This document shows positions 10,811-19,643 of a DNA stretch of 64,000 nucleotides, piece after piece. Under the pieces are notes generated by a model. That model was not told the DNA's origin and made no database searches. It worked only from the letters and a program-made list of their open reading frames with translations. The DNA lies in contig NZ_JAMWMR010000030.1 in NCBI RefSeq assembly GCF_023887685.1, forward strand, positions 1 to 64,000, read 5' to 3'. How positions within the stretch are numbered: position 1 is the stretch's first letter; each line of letters opens with the position of its first letter. The stretch is from Streptomyces macrolidinus. Its GTDB lineage: Bacteria > Actinomycetota > Actinomycetes > Streptomycetales > Streptomycetaceae. The position numbers were made by a program, and so were the translations under genes.

Positions 10811-11187
10811 GACGTTGGACGGTACCGCACTCTTGAGCGGGCCGCGACGACTCTCCCCCAGGTCACTCCACCGTGTCGTGCTGTGAGACGCCCCACATGC
10901 CCCTGTGGTTCCGCGTCGTTGACCTGCAGGGACACCCCTCGAAAGGGCCCTGGACAGAGCTGAATCCGGTCACCACTTGGTGCAAATCATGTCAATTCTC
11001 TGGGGGTTGGCCCTCTCTGAGTGATATGGAATCGAGCCCAAGCATGGCTGGATCGGTCATCAGGTGACATGCCCCACGTTCCCGGCACCGGGCCGTGAAA
11101 GGCCGGGACGTCCGGAGCGGTTCGGCGGGGAACGGCCCTGCGTGGAGCCGGGCGTGGGGACCCGGCGAGGACTACGCTTCGTCAGTG
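10811..11187. other. Divergent intergenic region, 377 bp
   Basis: This lies between the DUF3499 gene (minus) and the zincin-like gene (plus) and should hold both promoters. It is less GC-rich around 10980-11035. A 64-codon open frame runs through the middle but has no RBS and no recognisable product. No clear -35/-10 pair could be assigned. Confidence 0.4.
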
Positions 11188-11634
11188 ATGGACACGCCCG
11201 TACCGCACCCCGCCGCCCCCGGCCCCCGCCGCCGTGACCGTCACGGCCGGGGCATGCGCGGCCCTGTCGCCCCGCCCCAGGTACCGCTCGCCGCGAGCCG
11301 CGCCGAGGCGTTCGCGGACCTGGTGCAGGACTCCGTGGACCGCCTGGAGCGGCGCTGGCCGCAGCTCGCCGAGATCGACTTCCTGGTCCTCGAGGTGCCG
11401 CGGCTCGGGGGTCCCGGCGAGCGCTGGGACGAGGACGCGGTGCCCCTCGGCGGCGCTGTCCCGGCCCGTGAGGGACGGCGCGCGCAGGTGGTCGTCTACC
11501 GGCGCCCGGTCGAGCTGCGCACGAAGGGCCGCGACGAGCGTGCGGCGCTGATCCACGAGGTGGTCGTGGAGCAGGTGGCGGAGCTGCTGGGGCTCACTCC
11601 GGAGACGGTCGACCCGCGGTACGGCGAGGACTGA
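11188..11634 (+). CDS. Zincin-like metallopeptidase family protein (degenerate)
   Basis: A 148-residue protein of the zincin_1/DUF1025 type that accompanies DUF3499 in actinobacteria. The expected catalytic HExxH appears here as HEVVVE: the first His and the Glu are kept, but the second zinc His is replaced by Val. The flanking LGLTPETVDPRYGED tail fits the family. ATG at 11188 was chosen because family similarity begins downstream and the longer frame (from 11095) is unlike a protein. Loss of a zinc ligand suggests it is not a working peptidase; a structural or regulatory role is inferred only. Confidence 0.75.
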   Translation: MDTPVPHPAAPGPRRRDRHGRGMRGPVAPPQVPLAASRAEAFADLVQDSVDRLERRWPQLAEIDFLVLEVPRLGGPGERWDEDAVPLGGAVPAREGRRAQVVVYRRPVELRTKGRDERAALIHEVVVEQVAELLGLTPETVDPRYGED

Positions 11635-11644
11635 GGCCGCGGCC

Positions 11645-11669
11645 CCGCCCGGCGCGGCACGCCGGGCGG
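11645..11669. terminator. Hairpin between convergent genes
   Basis: A perfect 10-bp inverted repeat, CCGCCCGGCG and its complement around a 5-nt loop, 10 bp after the zincin-like gene and 39 bp before the end of the DUF5719 gene. It is placed to terminate both converging transcripts. Confidence 0.6.
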
Positions 11670-11688
11670 CGGGACGAGCCCCGGGCCG

Positions 11689-11722
11689 TCACTTCTTCAG
11701 CAGCGACTCACTTCTTCAGCAG
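11689..11722. repeat. 19-bp-spaced duplication over the DUF5719 stop codon
   Basis: The 15-mer TCACTTCTTCAGCAG occurs at 11689-11703 and again at 11708-11722. The second copy encodes the last Leu-Leu-Lys-Lys and stop of the DUF5719 gene, so the 3' end of the gene was duplicated just outside the reading frame. Confidence 0.8.
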
Positions 11723-13222
11723 CACCGACAGGTCCTGCTCCGTGTGCGGCACCGCGACCGTGCCCCGGTCGTCCGGGAGGGTCTGCACCGTGAACGCCGG
11801 GACGCCCCCGTCGGTCGCCTCCAGCGTGCGGGCCGCGTAGACGGGTCCTCCGGAGACGGTCTCGACGGTGAGCGCGTAGGTGCCTTCGAGGCCGCTGGGC
11901 ACCAGGTCGTCCACGTTCCGCGTCGTACCGGCCTTGATCGTGTACTGCTTCGTCACCGCCGTGCCGCCCTTGCTTCCGGCGGACGCGGTGACCTTGACGG
12001 TGGCCGCGCTCTCCGGGGCGGTCAGCGCGAGCGTGGTGCCCTTGGCGGTGTTGCCGGTGACCGACGCGCGCGTGCCGACCGGCGCGGTGGCCGGGATGAA
12101 CGCCGTCTCCTGGTGGTCGCCCTTGCCGCGCACCACCCGCAGCGCCGCGACCACGGGGGCCTGCGTGCCGCCGCTGGGCGTCAGGAGGAGGGAACCGGCC
12201 TCGCCGCGCGTGACGTCGCCGAGGTCCACGGTGGCGGTCATCCGGGACTTCACATGCAGGCTCTCGTTCCCCGCCGGGGTGATCCGCCCGGAGGGCGAGG
12301 CGAGGCGCACCGTGAGGTCGGCGTCCGAATCGCCCGGCGCGAAGGCGATCAGCCGGACGTCCGTGGCGTCCTTGGGGATACCGGGCAGCACGAGGGAACC
12401 GGCGGGGTCGGTGGCGGCGGCCAGCCAGTCGCCCCCCGTCTTGTCGTCAAGGGCCTGCACGGCGGCGGCGATCCGGCCGCTGCGCACGCTCACATGGAGC
12501 GTGAGGTCGTCCTCGCGTGCCTCGGTGAGCGTGGAGAGCAGGACCGGCTCGCTGGAGTGGGCCTTGACCCTGATGCCCTCCCCCATCTCCGACTTGAGGT
12601 TCCCGTCCTTGCCGTACAGCTCGATGTCGACGACCGCGGCGGCGTCGTCGGGGTTGGTCAGATGCACATAGTCGGTACGGGAGCCACCGATGGCGACGCC
12701 GGGGAACCAGAACTCGGTGTCCGCGGCGGTGCAGTTGAGACCGAGCAGCCCTCGCCCGCTGCCCGCGGTGACCCGCGTGGTCTGCTGGACCGTCCAGCCG
12801 GGCGCGAACCTGCCGGTGGCGGTGCCGATCAGCGCGGGCGTGTCGGCGCCGGAGCCGTCCCCGGTGGCCGGTGTGCCGGGCTCCTTGGGGGTCACGGTCG
12901 GCGCGCTCGACTGCTTCTTGTTCTTGTGCGTCTTGCCGCCCGTCGCCGCGTCGTCCGCCGACTGCTCGGTCGCCGCGGTCAGTTCGGCCTTGCCGGACGC
13001 GCTCGCGCCCTGCGCCTCGGGGGTGAAGGAGGTGTACGAGGTCTCCGCGAGGTCGGAGGAGCTCGGCTCGGGGCACAGCAGCCGGGTCCGCTCCACGGGC
13101 AGCCGGGCGGCCGTCTTCGCGGTGCTGTCGCCGGACGCGTCCGGGGCACTGAGCGCGGCGAATCCGGTGACGGCGCCGAGCGCGGCCGTGCCGGCGATCA
13201 GGGACAGGGTCGTGCGGTTCAC
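11708..13222 (-). CDS. DUF5719 family exported protein
   Basis: A 504-residue protein. The N-terminus (MNRTTLSLIAGTAALGAVTG...) is a signal peptide or membrane anchor, so the bulk is extracytoplasmic. A Lys/Ser/Thr-rich linker (about 80-125, with HKNKKQSS) leads into a large beta-rich domain of unknown fold. Its start overlaps the stop of the upstream glycosyltransferase by four bases (ATGA, 13219-13222), so the two are translationally coupled. The same pair, next to whiB, is conserved in Streptomyces. A role supporting the glycosyltransferase at the cell surface is inferred from coupling only. Confidence 0.8.
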   Translation of the reverse strand: MNRTTLSLIAGTAALGAVTGFAALSAPDASGDSTAKTAARLPVERTRLLCPEPSSSDLAETSYTSFTPEAQGASASGKAELTAATEQSADDAATGGKTHKNKKQSSAPTVTPKEPGTPATGDGSGADTPALIGTATGRFAPGWTVQQTTRVTAGSGRGLLGLNCTAADTEFWFPGVAIGGSRTDYVHLTNPDDAAAVVDIELYGKDGNLKSEMGEGIRVKAHSSEPVLLSTLTEAREDDLTLHVSVRSGRIAAAVQALDDKTGGDWLAAATDPAGSLVLPGIPKDATDVRLIAFAPGDSDADLTVRLASPSGRITPAGNESLHVKSRMTATVDLGDVTRGEAGSLLLTPSGGTQAPVVAALRVVRGKGDHQETAFIPATAPVGTRASVTGNTAKGTTLALTAPESAATVKVTASAGSKGGTAVTKQYTIKAGTTRNVDDLVPSGLEGTYALTVETVSGGPVYAARTLEATDGGVPAFTVQTLPDDRGTVAVPHTEQDLSVLLKK

Positions 13223-16200
13223 TGCTGGCTCCCGTCGGGGCGCTCACGGTCGGTGCCGGGCGCCGGGTCGTACGGCGCGGCGTAACCCTGGCTGTACGTC
13301 TGGTCGTAGGGCGCCGTGTTCCCGTACGCGTACGGGTCGTACTGGCCGCCCTGGTAGGGGTCGGCCTGGTACGGCTGCTGGTCGTACCCGCCCGCCGCGT
13401 ACTGCTGCTGGTCGTCCGGGTACTGCTGGCCACCGTAGGTGCCGTACTCGGTGTCCGCCGGGTAGCCCGTGGTGTCCCACTCGTCGTACGCGCGCTGCTG
13501 CGGGACGGCGGCGGGGGCGGCGGAAGCGGGGGCCTCTTCGGGGACCGGCGGCAGGCTGCCGGTGTCCTGGGCGGACTCGGCCTCGGCGGTCTCGGCCCGG
13601 TCGCGCAGGCGGCGGGCGCGGCGGCCCTCGCCGGTGGTCTCCTGCGCGGGTGCGGGCTGCTCCTCGGGGAGGTCGTCGTCGACGTCGCGGCGGCGGCCGG
13701 GCAGGGCGAGCACCACGAGGACGAGGGCGAGCGCGCCCTGCGTCCACAGCCAGATGGTGTGGCTGAACGGCGCGTCGTAGGTGACGTCCAACGTGCCGCC
13801 GGAAGCGGGGAGTCGGAAGCCCTGGGCCCAGCCGTCGACGGTGGTGCGGGTGAGCGGCTTGCCGTCCAGGGTGGCGGTCCAGCCCGCGTCGGCGGTGTCG
13901 GCGATCCGCAGGACGCGGTCCGCCGCGCCCGAGGGGATCTTGGTGTGGATCTCGACCGGGCCCGCCGCGACGGCCTCGGGTGCGGCGGAACCGGTGACGA
14001 TCGCCGCGCGGGAGACCTCGCGGTTCACGCGCCACAGCGCGTTGCCGTTCTGCTGGCTGAGCCGGGTGAGGCCGGGCGTGGTGTCCAGGACGCGGGCCAC
14101 CTCGCGGGGCGTGCCCTTGCGGACGAGGACGTAGCGCACGGCGAAGCCGCCGAGTTGGTCGCTCTGGTCGGCGCCGGAGCCCGCCACGAGGTTGGCGACG
14201 ACCTTGTCGAGCTGCTTGTTCTCGCCGTTCTGCGCGGCCAGTTCGCCGTCGCCGAGACGCGCGCCGGAGCCGCGGACCAGGCTGTAGCCCACGCGCGCGG
14301 TGGTCTCGCCGTCCAGGACGAGGGTGCGGGCCTGGTCGGTGGTGCGGCTCTCCTCGGCGACGAACGCGGGTACCTGGACGGGGTCGCGGCGCTCCAGGGG
14401 GCCGTCCGCGCCGCGGATCATCCAGCCCGCGGCGATGAGGAAGGGTCCGGCCGCGGAGGCGAACGCGATGAGCGCGGCGACCGGCTGGCGCCAGCCGAAG
14501 TTCTGCTCGGCCACCCGCGCGCGGGCGCCGTCCGCGCCCATCATGGCGGCGGCCAGGAGCGCGATGCCGTAGACGAGGGTCGCGGGGCCCGCCCAGACGG
14601 AGCGGTTGGACAGGGCCGCGAGGGCGAAGCCCACGAGGGCGACCGTCCACGCGGTCCAGATGCCTGCCTGGCGCTGGGCGTGCAGGAGGGCGGCCAGCGC
14701 GGCGAGGACGATGCCGATGAGCATCAGTCCGTTGACGGTGCCGGGGCCTCCTGGGCTCGCGCCGAGCAGGTCGACGGCGGAGGCCGCACTCGCGCCGTAT
14801 GCGAGGCCGGCCTCCTGGAAGAAGCCGAAGGGCAGCAGCGAGAGCGACCAAGGGGCGAGGATCAGCAGGGGGGTGCCGAGCTGGGCGAGGACGCGCGGCC
14901 CGTAGGCGAGGAGGTCGTTCCGGCGGACCGCGAGCAGCGCGAGACCGAGGACCAGGGCGATCGGCCACACGACGGGAGTGAACGCGGTGGCGATCGTCAG
15001 CAGGAGCGCGTACGCCCACGTCGCGCGCCAGCTGCCGCGCGTGCCCGACGGCTGTGCGAGCCCGGTCGCGGCGATGCCCGCGCGTGCGATGAGCGGCAGC
15101 AGGATCGCGAGGACCGCCGTGCCGATGTGTCCGCCGGCGAGGGCGCCGGTGGCGGCGGGCAGGAAGGCGTAGGCGACCGACGCCCACGCGCGCAGCAGCC
15201 GTGAGGTGACCAGGGGGCGCGAGGCGAAGTACGCCGTGACGCCCGCGAGCGGCACCGAGCAGACGAGCAGCACGGTGACCGCGAGCCCGGTGGAGCCGAA
15301 CAGGAGGCTCGCGAACAGGGCGACGAGCGCGAGGTACGGCGGCGCGGAGTGGGTGCCGCCCGCGCCCACCGGATGCCACGCGTCGAGATAGCGCGCCCAC
15401 AGCTCGGAGGAGTGGACGGGGGCGGGCAGCAGGGCGCCGCCCGCGAGGGCACCGCCGCCGAGCAGGGCGCGGCAGGCGACGAGCGAGACGAGCAGGAGGA
15501 CGGCGAAGAGCACCGGGCCGGGCTTGCGGGCGATGCGCTTGAGCCGGGCGAACTGTTCGACTTCGAGGAAGTCGGCGTCGTCGCCGCCGGGGCCGGACTC
15601 GATGGCGCCGCCGTGCCGCCCGGCCGAGGAGGCCTCGGCGTCCGAGTGGCCCGTGAGGTTGCTCGCGATCTGTTCGACGGTGGCCCGGACGGTCGCTCCG
15701 GGCGGCGGGAACAGCGGGCGCATCTCGCCCTTGTCGACCTGCGGCCGGCCGCGGTTGCGCCGCCCGGCGATGATCCGCTCGGGCCGCAGCAGCGTCCCGA
15801 GCAGACCGCGGATCTCGTCGACCGCCTGCCCCGGGACCTTGCCGACGAGGTAGGCGACGGTGCGCAGCAGGGTGCCGAGCACGAGGCGGAGCAGGATCCA
15901 GGGAAGCTGTGCCGTACGGGCGTTGACGAGGAGGGTGTAGACGGCGCCCGCCTTGTCGACCTTGTGCGGGGAGGCGGCGGTGCGGCCCACGCAGTCGACG
16001 GTGCGGCGCTCGCGGGAGGACGCCTCGGCGTGCCGTACGACCGCGTCGGGGGCGACGAGGACGCGGTGCCCGGCGCTCTGGGCGCGCCAGCACAGGTCGA
16101 CGTCGTCACGCATCAGGGGCAGATGCCGGTCGAACCCGCCGAGCTGTTCGAAGACGTCACGCCGGATCAGCATGCCCGCGGTGGACACGGACAGCGCCTG

Positions 16201-16881
16201 GCGGACGTGGTCGTGCTGACCCTGGTCCTGTTCGCGGCGGTCCAGACCGGTCCAGCGGCGGCCGGAGTTGGCGATGCTGACGCCGACCTCCAGCAGTTGC
16301 CTGCGGTCGTACCAGCCGCGGAGCTTGGGGCCGACGACGGCCACGTCGTCGCGTCCCAGCTCGAGTTCGCTCTCCACGACGCGCAGCAGGTGGGCCAGTG
16401 CGTCGGGTTCGGGGGCGCAGTCGTCGTGCAGCAGCCACAGCCAGTGCACCGGCTCGCCGTACGGCATCTCGGGCATGTCGTAGGCCTCGTCCCGCCAGGT
16501 GCGGGTGACGGGGTCCCAGCCGCTGGGGCGCTTGAGGTAGGGCAGGTCGTCCGGGGTCAGCGGGGCCGCGATGCGGCTCGCCTCCTCGACGGCCTGGCCG
16601 AAACCGGTGCGCCGGGCGAGATGCAGGACCCGGTCGTCGCCGAGCGCTTCGGTGAGCAGCCGGGCGGAGTCGTCCGCGCTGCCGGTGTCGGCCGCCACGG
16701 CGTTCTGCACCGGGCGCTCCTGGTTGAGCACCCCGGCGAGAGCGTCGGGCAGCCAGCGGGCGCCGTCGTGGGAGACGAGCACGGCGGTGACCACATGACG
16801 CGGAAACTCTGGAGGGCGGGTCGGGTCGAACGGCGTCGTGGCGGCGTCGTGTTGGACCGCCGTATGACTGTGCACGGACAT
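13219..16881 (-). CDS. Large membrane glycosyltransferase, GT2 (GT-A) plus multi-TM domain
   Basis: A 1220-residue protein. Residues 28-290 are a GT-A domain: VTAVLVSHDG (31-40), the metal site in LLHDDC (150-155) and RDDVDLCWR (258-266). Then come an Arg-rich linker, about a dozen hydrophobic helices (about 445-815), and a large domain ending in another helix near 1055-1080. The last 80 residues are Gln/Tyr/Asp-rich repeats (QQ, PYQ, GGQY). The layout suggests polymerisation or transfer of lipid-linked sugars at the membrane, using mannose- or other NDP-sugars made nearby. Donor and acceptor are unknown. ATG at 16881 is the first start after the likely leader; no strong RBS is seen. Confidence 0.85.
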   Translation of the reverse strand: MSVHSHTAVQHDAATTPFDPTRPPEFPRHVVTAVLVSHDGARWLPDALAGVLNQERPVQNAVAADTGSADDSARLLTEALGDDRVLHLARRTGFGQAVEEASRIAAPLTPDDLPYLKRPSGWDPVTRTWRDEAYDMPEMPYGEPVHWLWLLHDDCAPEPDALAHLLRVVESELELGRDDVAVVGPKLRGWYDRRQLLEVGVSIANSGRRWTGLDRREQDQGQHDHVRQALSVSTAGMLIRRDVFEQLGGFDRHLPLMRDDVDLCWRAQSAGHRVLVAPDAVVRHAEASSRERRTVDCVGRTAASPHKVDKAGAVYTLLVNARTAQLPWILLRLVLGTLLRTVAYLVGKVPGQAVDEIRGLLGTLLRPERIIAGRRNRGRPQVDKGEMRPLFPPPGATVRATVEQIASNLTGHSDAEASSAGRHGGAIESGPGGDDADFLEVEQFARLKRIARKPGPVLFAVLLLVSLVACRALLGGGALAGGALLPAPVHSSELWARYLDAWHPVGAGGTHSAPPYLALVALFASLLFGSTGLAVTVLLVCSVPLAGVTAYFASRPLVTSRLLRAWASVAYAFLPAATGALAGGHIGTAVLAILLPLIARAGIAATGLAQPSGTRGSWRATWAYALLLTIATAFTPVVWPIALVLGLALLAVRRNDLLAYGPRVLAQLGTPLLILAPWSLSLLPFGFFQEAGLAYGASAASAVDLLGASPGGPGTVNGLMLIGIVLAALAALLHAQRQAGIWTAWTVALVGFALAALSNRSVWAGPATLVYGIALLAAAMMGADGARARVAEQNFGWRQPVAALIAFASAAGPFLIAAGWMIRGADGPLERRDPVQVPAFVAEESRTTDQARTLVLDGETTARVGYSLVRGSGARLGDGELAAQNGENKQLDKVVANLVAGSGADQSDQLGGFAVRYVLVRKGTPREVARVLDTTPGLTRLSQQNGNALWRVNREVSRAAIVTGSAAPEAVAAGPVEIHTKIPSGAADRVLRIADTADAGWTATLDGKPLTRTTVDGWAQGFRLPASGGTLDVTYDAPFSHTIWLWTQGALALVLVVLALPGRRRDVDDDLPEEQPAPAQETTGEGRRARRLRDRAETAEAESAQDTGSLPPVPEEAPASAAPAAVPQQRAYDEWDTTGYPADTEYGTYGGQQYPDDQQQYAAGGYDQQPYQADPYQGGQYDPYAYGNTAPYDQTYSQGYAAPYDPAPGTDRERPDGSQQ

Positions 16882-17137
16882 CGAGGTGCGGGCCCCGGTT
16901 CGCTGGACTGCGGTGGACGCCTGTGCCCAAAGGGGGCAGCGGGGCGTCTCGGACGGAGGCCCACACTAACGGCTGGACAGGATCACGGCCCGCCGCCTGT
17001 GGACAACCCACCTGCGCCGGGCCGTTCGTTACGTAGGGGTGTACACCGTTTCATCGCTTCACCGGGCGGATCGGTCACCACGTGGACGCGGGACCGCTTC
17101 ACGACGTTCCGAGCACTGCTTTCCGGCCAACGGGGCG

Positions 17138-17401
17138 TCAGATGGCGGCCTTCTTCAGACGGCGGCGCTCACGCTCGGACAGACCGCCCCAGATGCCGAA
17201 CCGCTCGTCGTTGGCGAGGGCGTACTCGAGGCACTCCGAGCGGACCTCACAGGCGAGACAGACCTTCTTGGCCTCACGGGTGGAGCCGCCCTTCTCGGGG
17301 AAGAAGGACTCGGGGTCGGTCTGGGCGCACAGCGCGCGCTCCTGCCAGCCGAGCTCCTCGTCCGCGTCGTCGACCAGCAGTTGCTGCACCAGCTCGGTCA
17401 T
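17138..17401 (-). CDS. whiB: WhiB sporulation regulator, iron-sulfur transcription factor
   Basis: An 87-residue Wbl protein. Four Cys (25, 48, 51, 57) ligate a 4Fe-4S cluster; GIWGG (69-73) is the beta-turn that contacts sigma factor; the tail RERRRLKKAAI is the basic DNA-binding segment. The sequence matches my memory of the Streptomyces developmental WhiB, which acts with WhiA to stop aerial growth and start sporulation septation. The start is the ATG at 17401, not the upstream frame start, giving the canonical MTELVQQLL N-terminus. A candidate promoter lies at 17475-17504 on the same strand. Confidence 0.96.
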   Translation of the reverse strand: MTELVQQLLVDDADEELGWQERALCAQTDPESFFPEKGGSTREAKKVCLACEVRSECLEYALANDERFGIWGGLSERERRRLKKAAI

Positions 17402-17474
17402 GTGCGCCCCTCGTCTGTCTTTCACGTCCCCGTGATGTAGCCGTTACCGATTTCGGCTGAACGACACGAGTGAA

Positions 17475-17504
17475 ATTACAAGTGTGCCGATCCGGGCCAG
17501 TCAA
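17475..17504 (-). promoter_or_regulatory. Candidate promoter for whiB
   Basis: Read on the minus strand: TTGACT (-35, 17504-17499), 18-bp spacer, TGTAAT (-10, 17480-17475). The predicted start near 17468 leaves a leader of about 65 nt before the whiB ATG. This is a good match to a housekeeping (HrdB-type) promoter; whiB in S. coelicolor is known to have two promoters, so a second developmental one is expected but not placed. Confidence 0.5.
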
Positions 17505-17676
17505 GCCGAGATCTGCTATTGGGCCCCTTATTCACCCTGCGGAACCAAGGCTATGCGGAAAGTGTTCAAATCGGCATAAACCCTGACACTCCATGGGGGC
17601 CGGGAGAGCCTGCGGCCCCTCACAGGGAAGGACGCCCGCACATTCGGCCCCGTTCCGGCAGGCACCGCGAAGCGAA

Positions 17677-17696
17677 TCGGATCACATTCGGATCAC
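17677..17696. repeat. Direct repeat pair, one helical turn apart
   Basis: TCGGATCAC occurs at 17677 and 17688, an 11-bp period placing both on the same DNA face. It lies in the shared upstream region of whiB and the cupin gene and could bind a regulator. No known factor is assigned. Confidence 0.4.
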
Positions 17697-18094
17697 GAGA
17701 TCGCAACGACGATCGGGCACCCGGTCCTGCGCCATGTGTCCCGGGAACCCCAGGGGCAAACCATCCATCCCTCAGATGAACCGGATGAGGTGAAACATCT
17801 CGCACATCCCGGACATCAAGTTGACAGCGAAGGAGTGAGCCGGTGTCCTGAAGGGCATGCTCGCGAACTCGGCCATCACCTCGACCCGCTCCGCCGGGTC
17901 CACCGGTGCTGCCCGCGCGCGCTGTAGCTGTTCCGGCTGTTGAGCCTTCTTCCCCGCTCCGGCCGCTTCTGAGTCCACCCGACTCGGCTGCCTCGCCCTC
18001 CGCCCGTACCAGGGCGCCCGCCACGCCCGTGATCCGGGCGGACGACCCGCGACATCCAGCCCCGCACTCTCCCGCCGAGGAACCACCGCACCCC

Positions 18095-18625
18095 ATGAAC
18101 AGCGACAGCGACCTCCAGATCGCCGGCGACATCCTCGAAGTACCGCACCTGCTCCAGCCGCCGCGCGACCATCCGGCCACCGTGGCCGAGTTCGCCGGGC
18201 TCGCCCGCTCCCTCGCCGCCGACCGCTCCCAGTGGGAGCACCTGGTGCGCTACGACGCGGCCTCCCGCTGGTACCACCGGCTGCGCGCCTGCCCCGGCTA
18301 CGAGGTGTGGCTGCTGTCCTGGGTCCCCGGGCAGGGCAGCGGACCGCACGGCCACGGGCGCTCGTCCGGCGTACTGACCGTCCTGCACGGCGCACTCACG
18401 GAGCGCACGGAGCGCGGCACACGCGTGTGGCGCGCGGGGGCGCAGCGGGTGTTCGCACCGGGATACGTGCACGAAGTGGTGAACGACGCGCTGGAGCCGG
18501 CCGTGAGCCTGCACATCTACTACCCGGGGCTGACCGAGATGCCGACGCTCCCCCTGCACACGGCCGAGCACACCCCGGTGGCCTGCGCGGCCGAGCGCAG
18601 GGCGGCGGGGTTCGTCATCGCCTGA
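18095..18625 (+). CDS. Cysteine dioxygenase family cupin
   Basis: A 176-residue cupin. The iron ligands of cysteine dioxygenases are visible as His85 and His87 in PHGHGRSSG and His126 in GYVHEVVN; the RYDAASRWYHRLR segment precedes them. Such enzymes oxidise cysteine (or a related thiol) to the sulfinate using oxygen. ATG at 18095 follows GAGGAA; the longer frame starting at 17906 is Pro/Arg-rich noise. It precedes cofD by 58 bp on the same strand and may share a promoter. Substrate is not proven by sequence. Confidence 0.85.
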   Translation: MNSDSDLQIAGDILEVPHLLQPPRDHPATVAEFAGLARSLAADRSQWEHLVRYDAASRWYHRLRACPGYEVWLLSWVPGQGSGPHGHGRSSGVLTVLHGALTERTERGTRVWRAGAQRVFAPGYVHEVVNDALEPAVSLHIYYPGLTEMPTLPLHTAEHTPVACAAERRAAGFVIA

Positions 18626-18683
18626 GGGGCGGTTGTCCACAACCTGCTCACCCGGTGTGGGTGCCGCCTGCGAGACTTCTCCC

Positions 18684-19643
18684 ATGCGCATTGTGGTTCT
18701 GGCAGGCGGCATCGGCGGTGCCCGGTTTCTTCGCGGTCTCAAGCAGGCCGCCCCCGACGCGGACATCACGGTCATCGGCAACACCGGCGACGACATCCAC
18801 CTCTTCGGGCTGAAGGTCTGCCCGGACCTCGACACGGTGATGTACACGCTCGGCGGCGGCATCAACGAGGAACAGGGCTGGGGCCGGGCGGACGAGACCT
18901 TCCACCTCAAGGAGGAGCTGGCGGCGTACGGCGTCGGTCCGGAGTGGTTCGGCCTCGGCGACCGTGACTTCGCCACGCACATCGTGCGGACGCAGATGCT
19001 GGGCGCGGGCTATCCGCTCAGCGCGGTCACCGAGGCCCTGTGCGACCGCTGGAAGCCGGGCGTCCGGCTCATCCCCATGTCGGACGACCGCGTCGAGACC
19101 CATGTCGCCGTCGAGCTGGAGGGCGAGCGCAAGGCGATCCACTTCCAGGAGTACTGGGTACGGCTGCGGGCCTCGGTCCCGGCCGAGGCGATCGTGCCGG
19201 TGGGCGCCGAGCACGCGAAGCCGGCGCCGGGCGTCCTGGAGGCGATCGCCGAGGCGGACGTCGTGCTCTTCCCGCCGTCCAACCCGGTCGTGTCCGTCGG
19301 CACGATCCTCGCGGTGCCCGGCATCCGGGAGGCTGTCGCGGAGGCCGGGGTGCCCGTCGTGGGCCTGTCCCCCATCGTCGGCGACGCGCCCGTGCGCGGG
19401 ATGGCCGACAAGGTCCTCGCGGCGGTCGGCGTGGAGACGACGGCCGCGGCGGTCGCCGAGCACTACGGCTCGGGCCTGCTGGACGGCTGGCTCGTGGACA
19501 CGGTGGACGCGGCGGCCGTGGAGCGCGTCGAGGCGGCGGGCATCCGCTGCCGCGCGGTGCCGCTGATGATGACGGACCTGGACGCGACCGCGCGGATGGC
19601 GCGCGAGGCGCTGACGCTGGCGGAGGAGGTGCGCGGCGCGTGA
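18684..19643 (+). CDS. cofD: 2-phospho-L-lactate (phosphoenolpyruvate) transferase, F420 biosynthesis
   Basis: A 319-residue CofD/FbiA. It transfers the phospho-carboxylate moiety from its guanosine-diphosphate carrier to the deazaflavin FO to give F420-0 (or dehydro-F420-0). The N-terminal loop AGGIGGARF (7-15) and GNTGDDIHLFGL are family signatures. ATG at 18684 is chosen because it begins directly at MRIVVLAGG. Its stop overlaps the start of the next gene (GTGA), so cofD and fbiB are coupled, as in mycobacteria where fbiA-fbiB follow whiB2. Confidence 0.95.
   Translation: MRIVVLAGGIGGARFLRGLKQAAPDADITVIGNTGDDIHLFGLKVCPDLDTVMYTLGGGINEEQGWGRADETFHLKEELAAYGVGPEWFGLGDRDFATHIVRTQMLGAGYPLSAVTEALCDRWKPGVRLIPMSDDRVETHVAVELEGERKAIHFQEYWVRLRASVPAEAIVPVGAEHAKPAPGVLEAIAEADVVLFPPSNPVVSVGTILAVPGIREAVAEAGVPVVGLSPIVGDAPVRGMADKVLAAVGVETTAAAVAEHYGSGLLDGWLVDTVDAAAVERVEAAGIRCRAVPLMMTDLDATARMAREALTLAEEVRGA

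Larger units (their letters stand above)
17402..18094. other. Long divergent regulatory region upstream of whiB
   Basis: A 693-bp stretch between whiB (minus) and the cupin gene (plus). It contains the whiB promoter candidate (17475-17504), a pair of 9-bp direct repeats (17677-17696), and AT-richer DNA at 17500-17600 than anywhere else nearby. Several open frames cross it but none has an RBS with recognisable protein. The length fits complex control of a developmental regulator. Confidence 0.5.

Noticed and set aside
17402..17480. BldD box upstream of whiB
   Set aside because: TCACTCGTGTCG on the minus strand is close to the consensus but is one base short and mismatched in the core.
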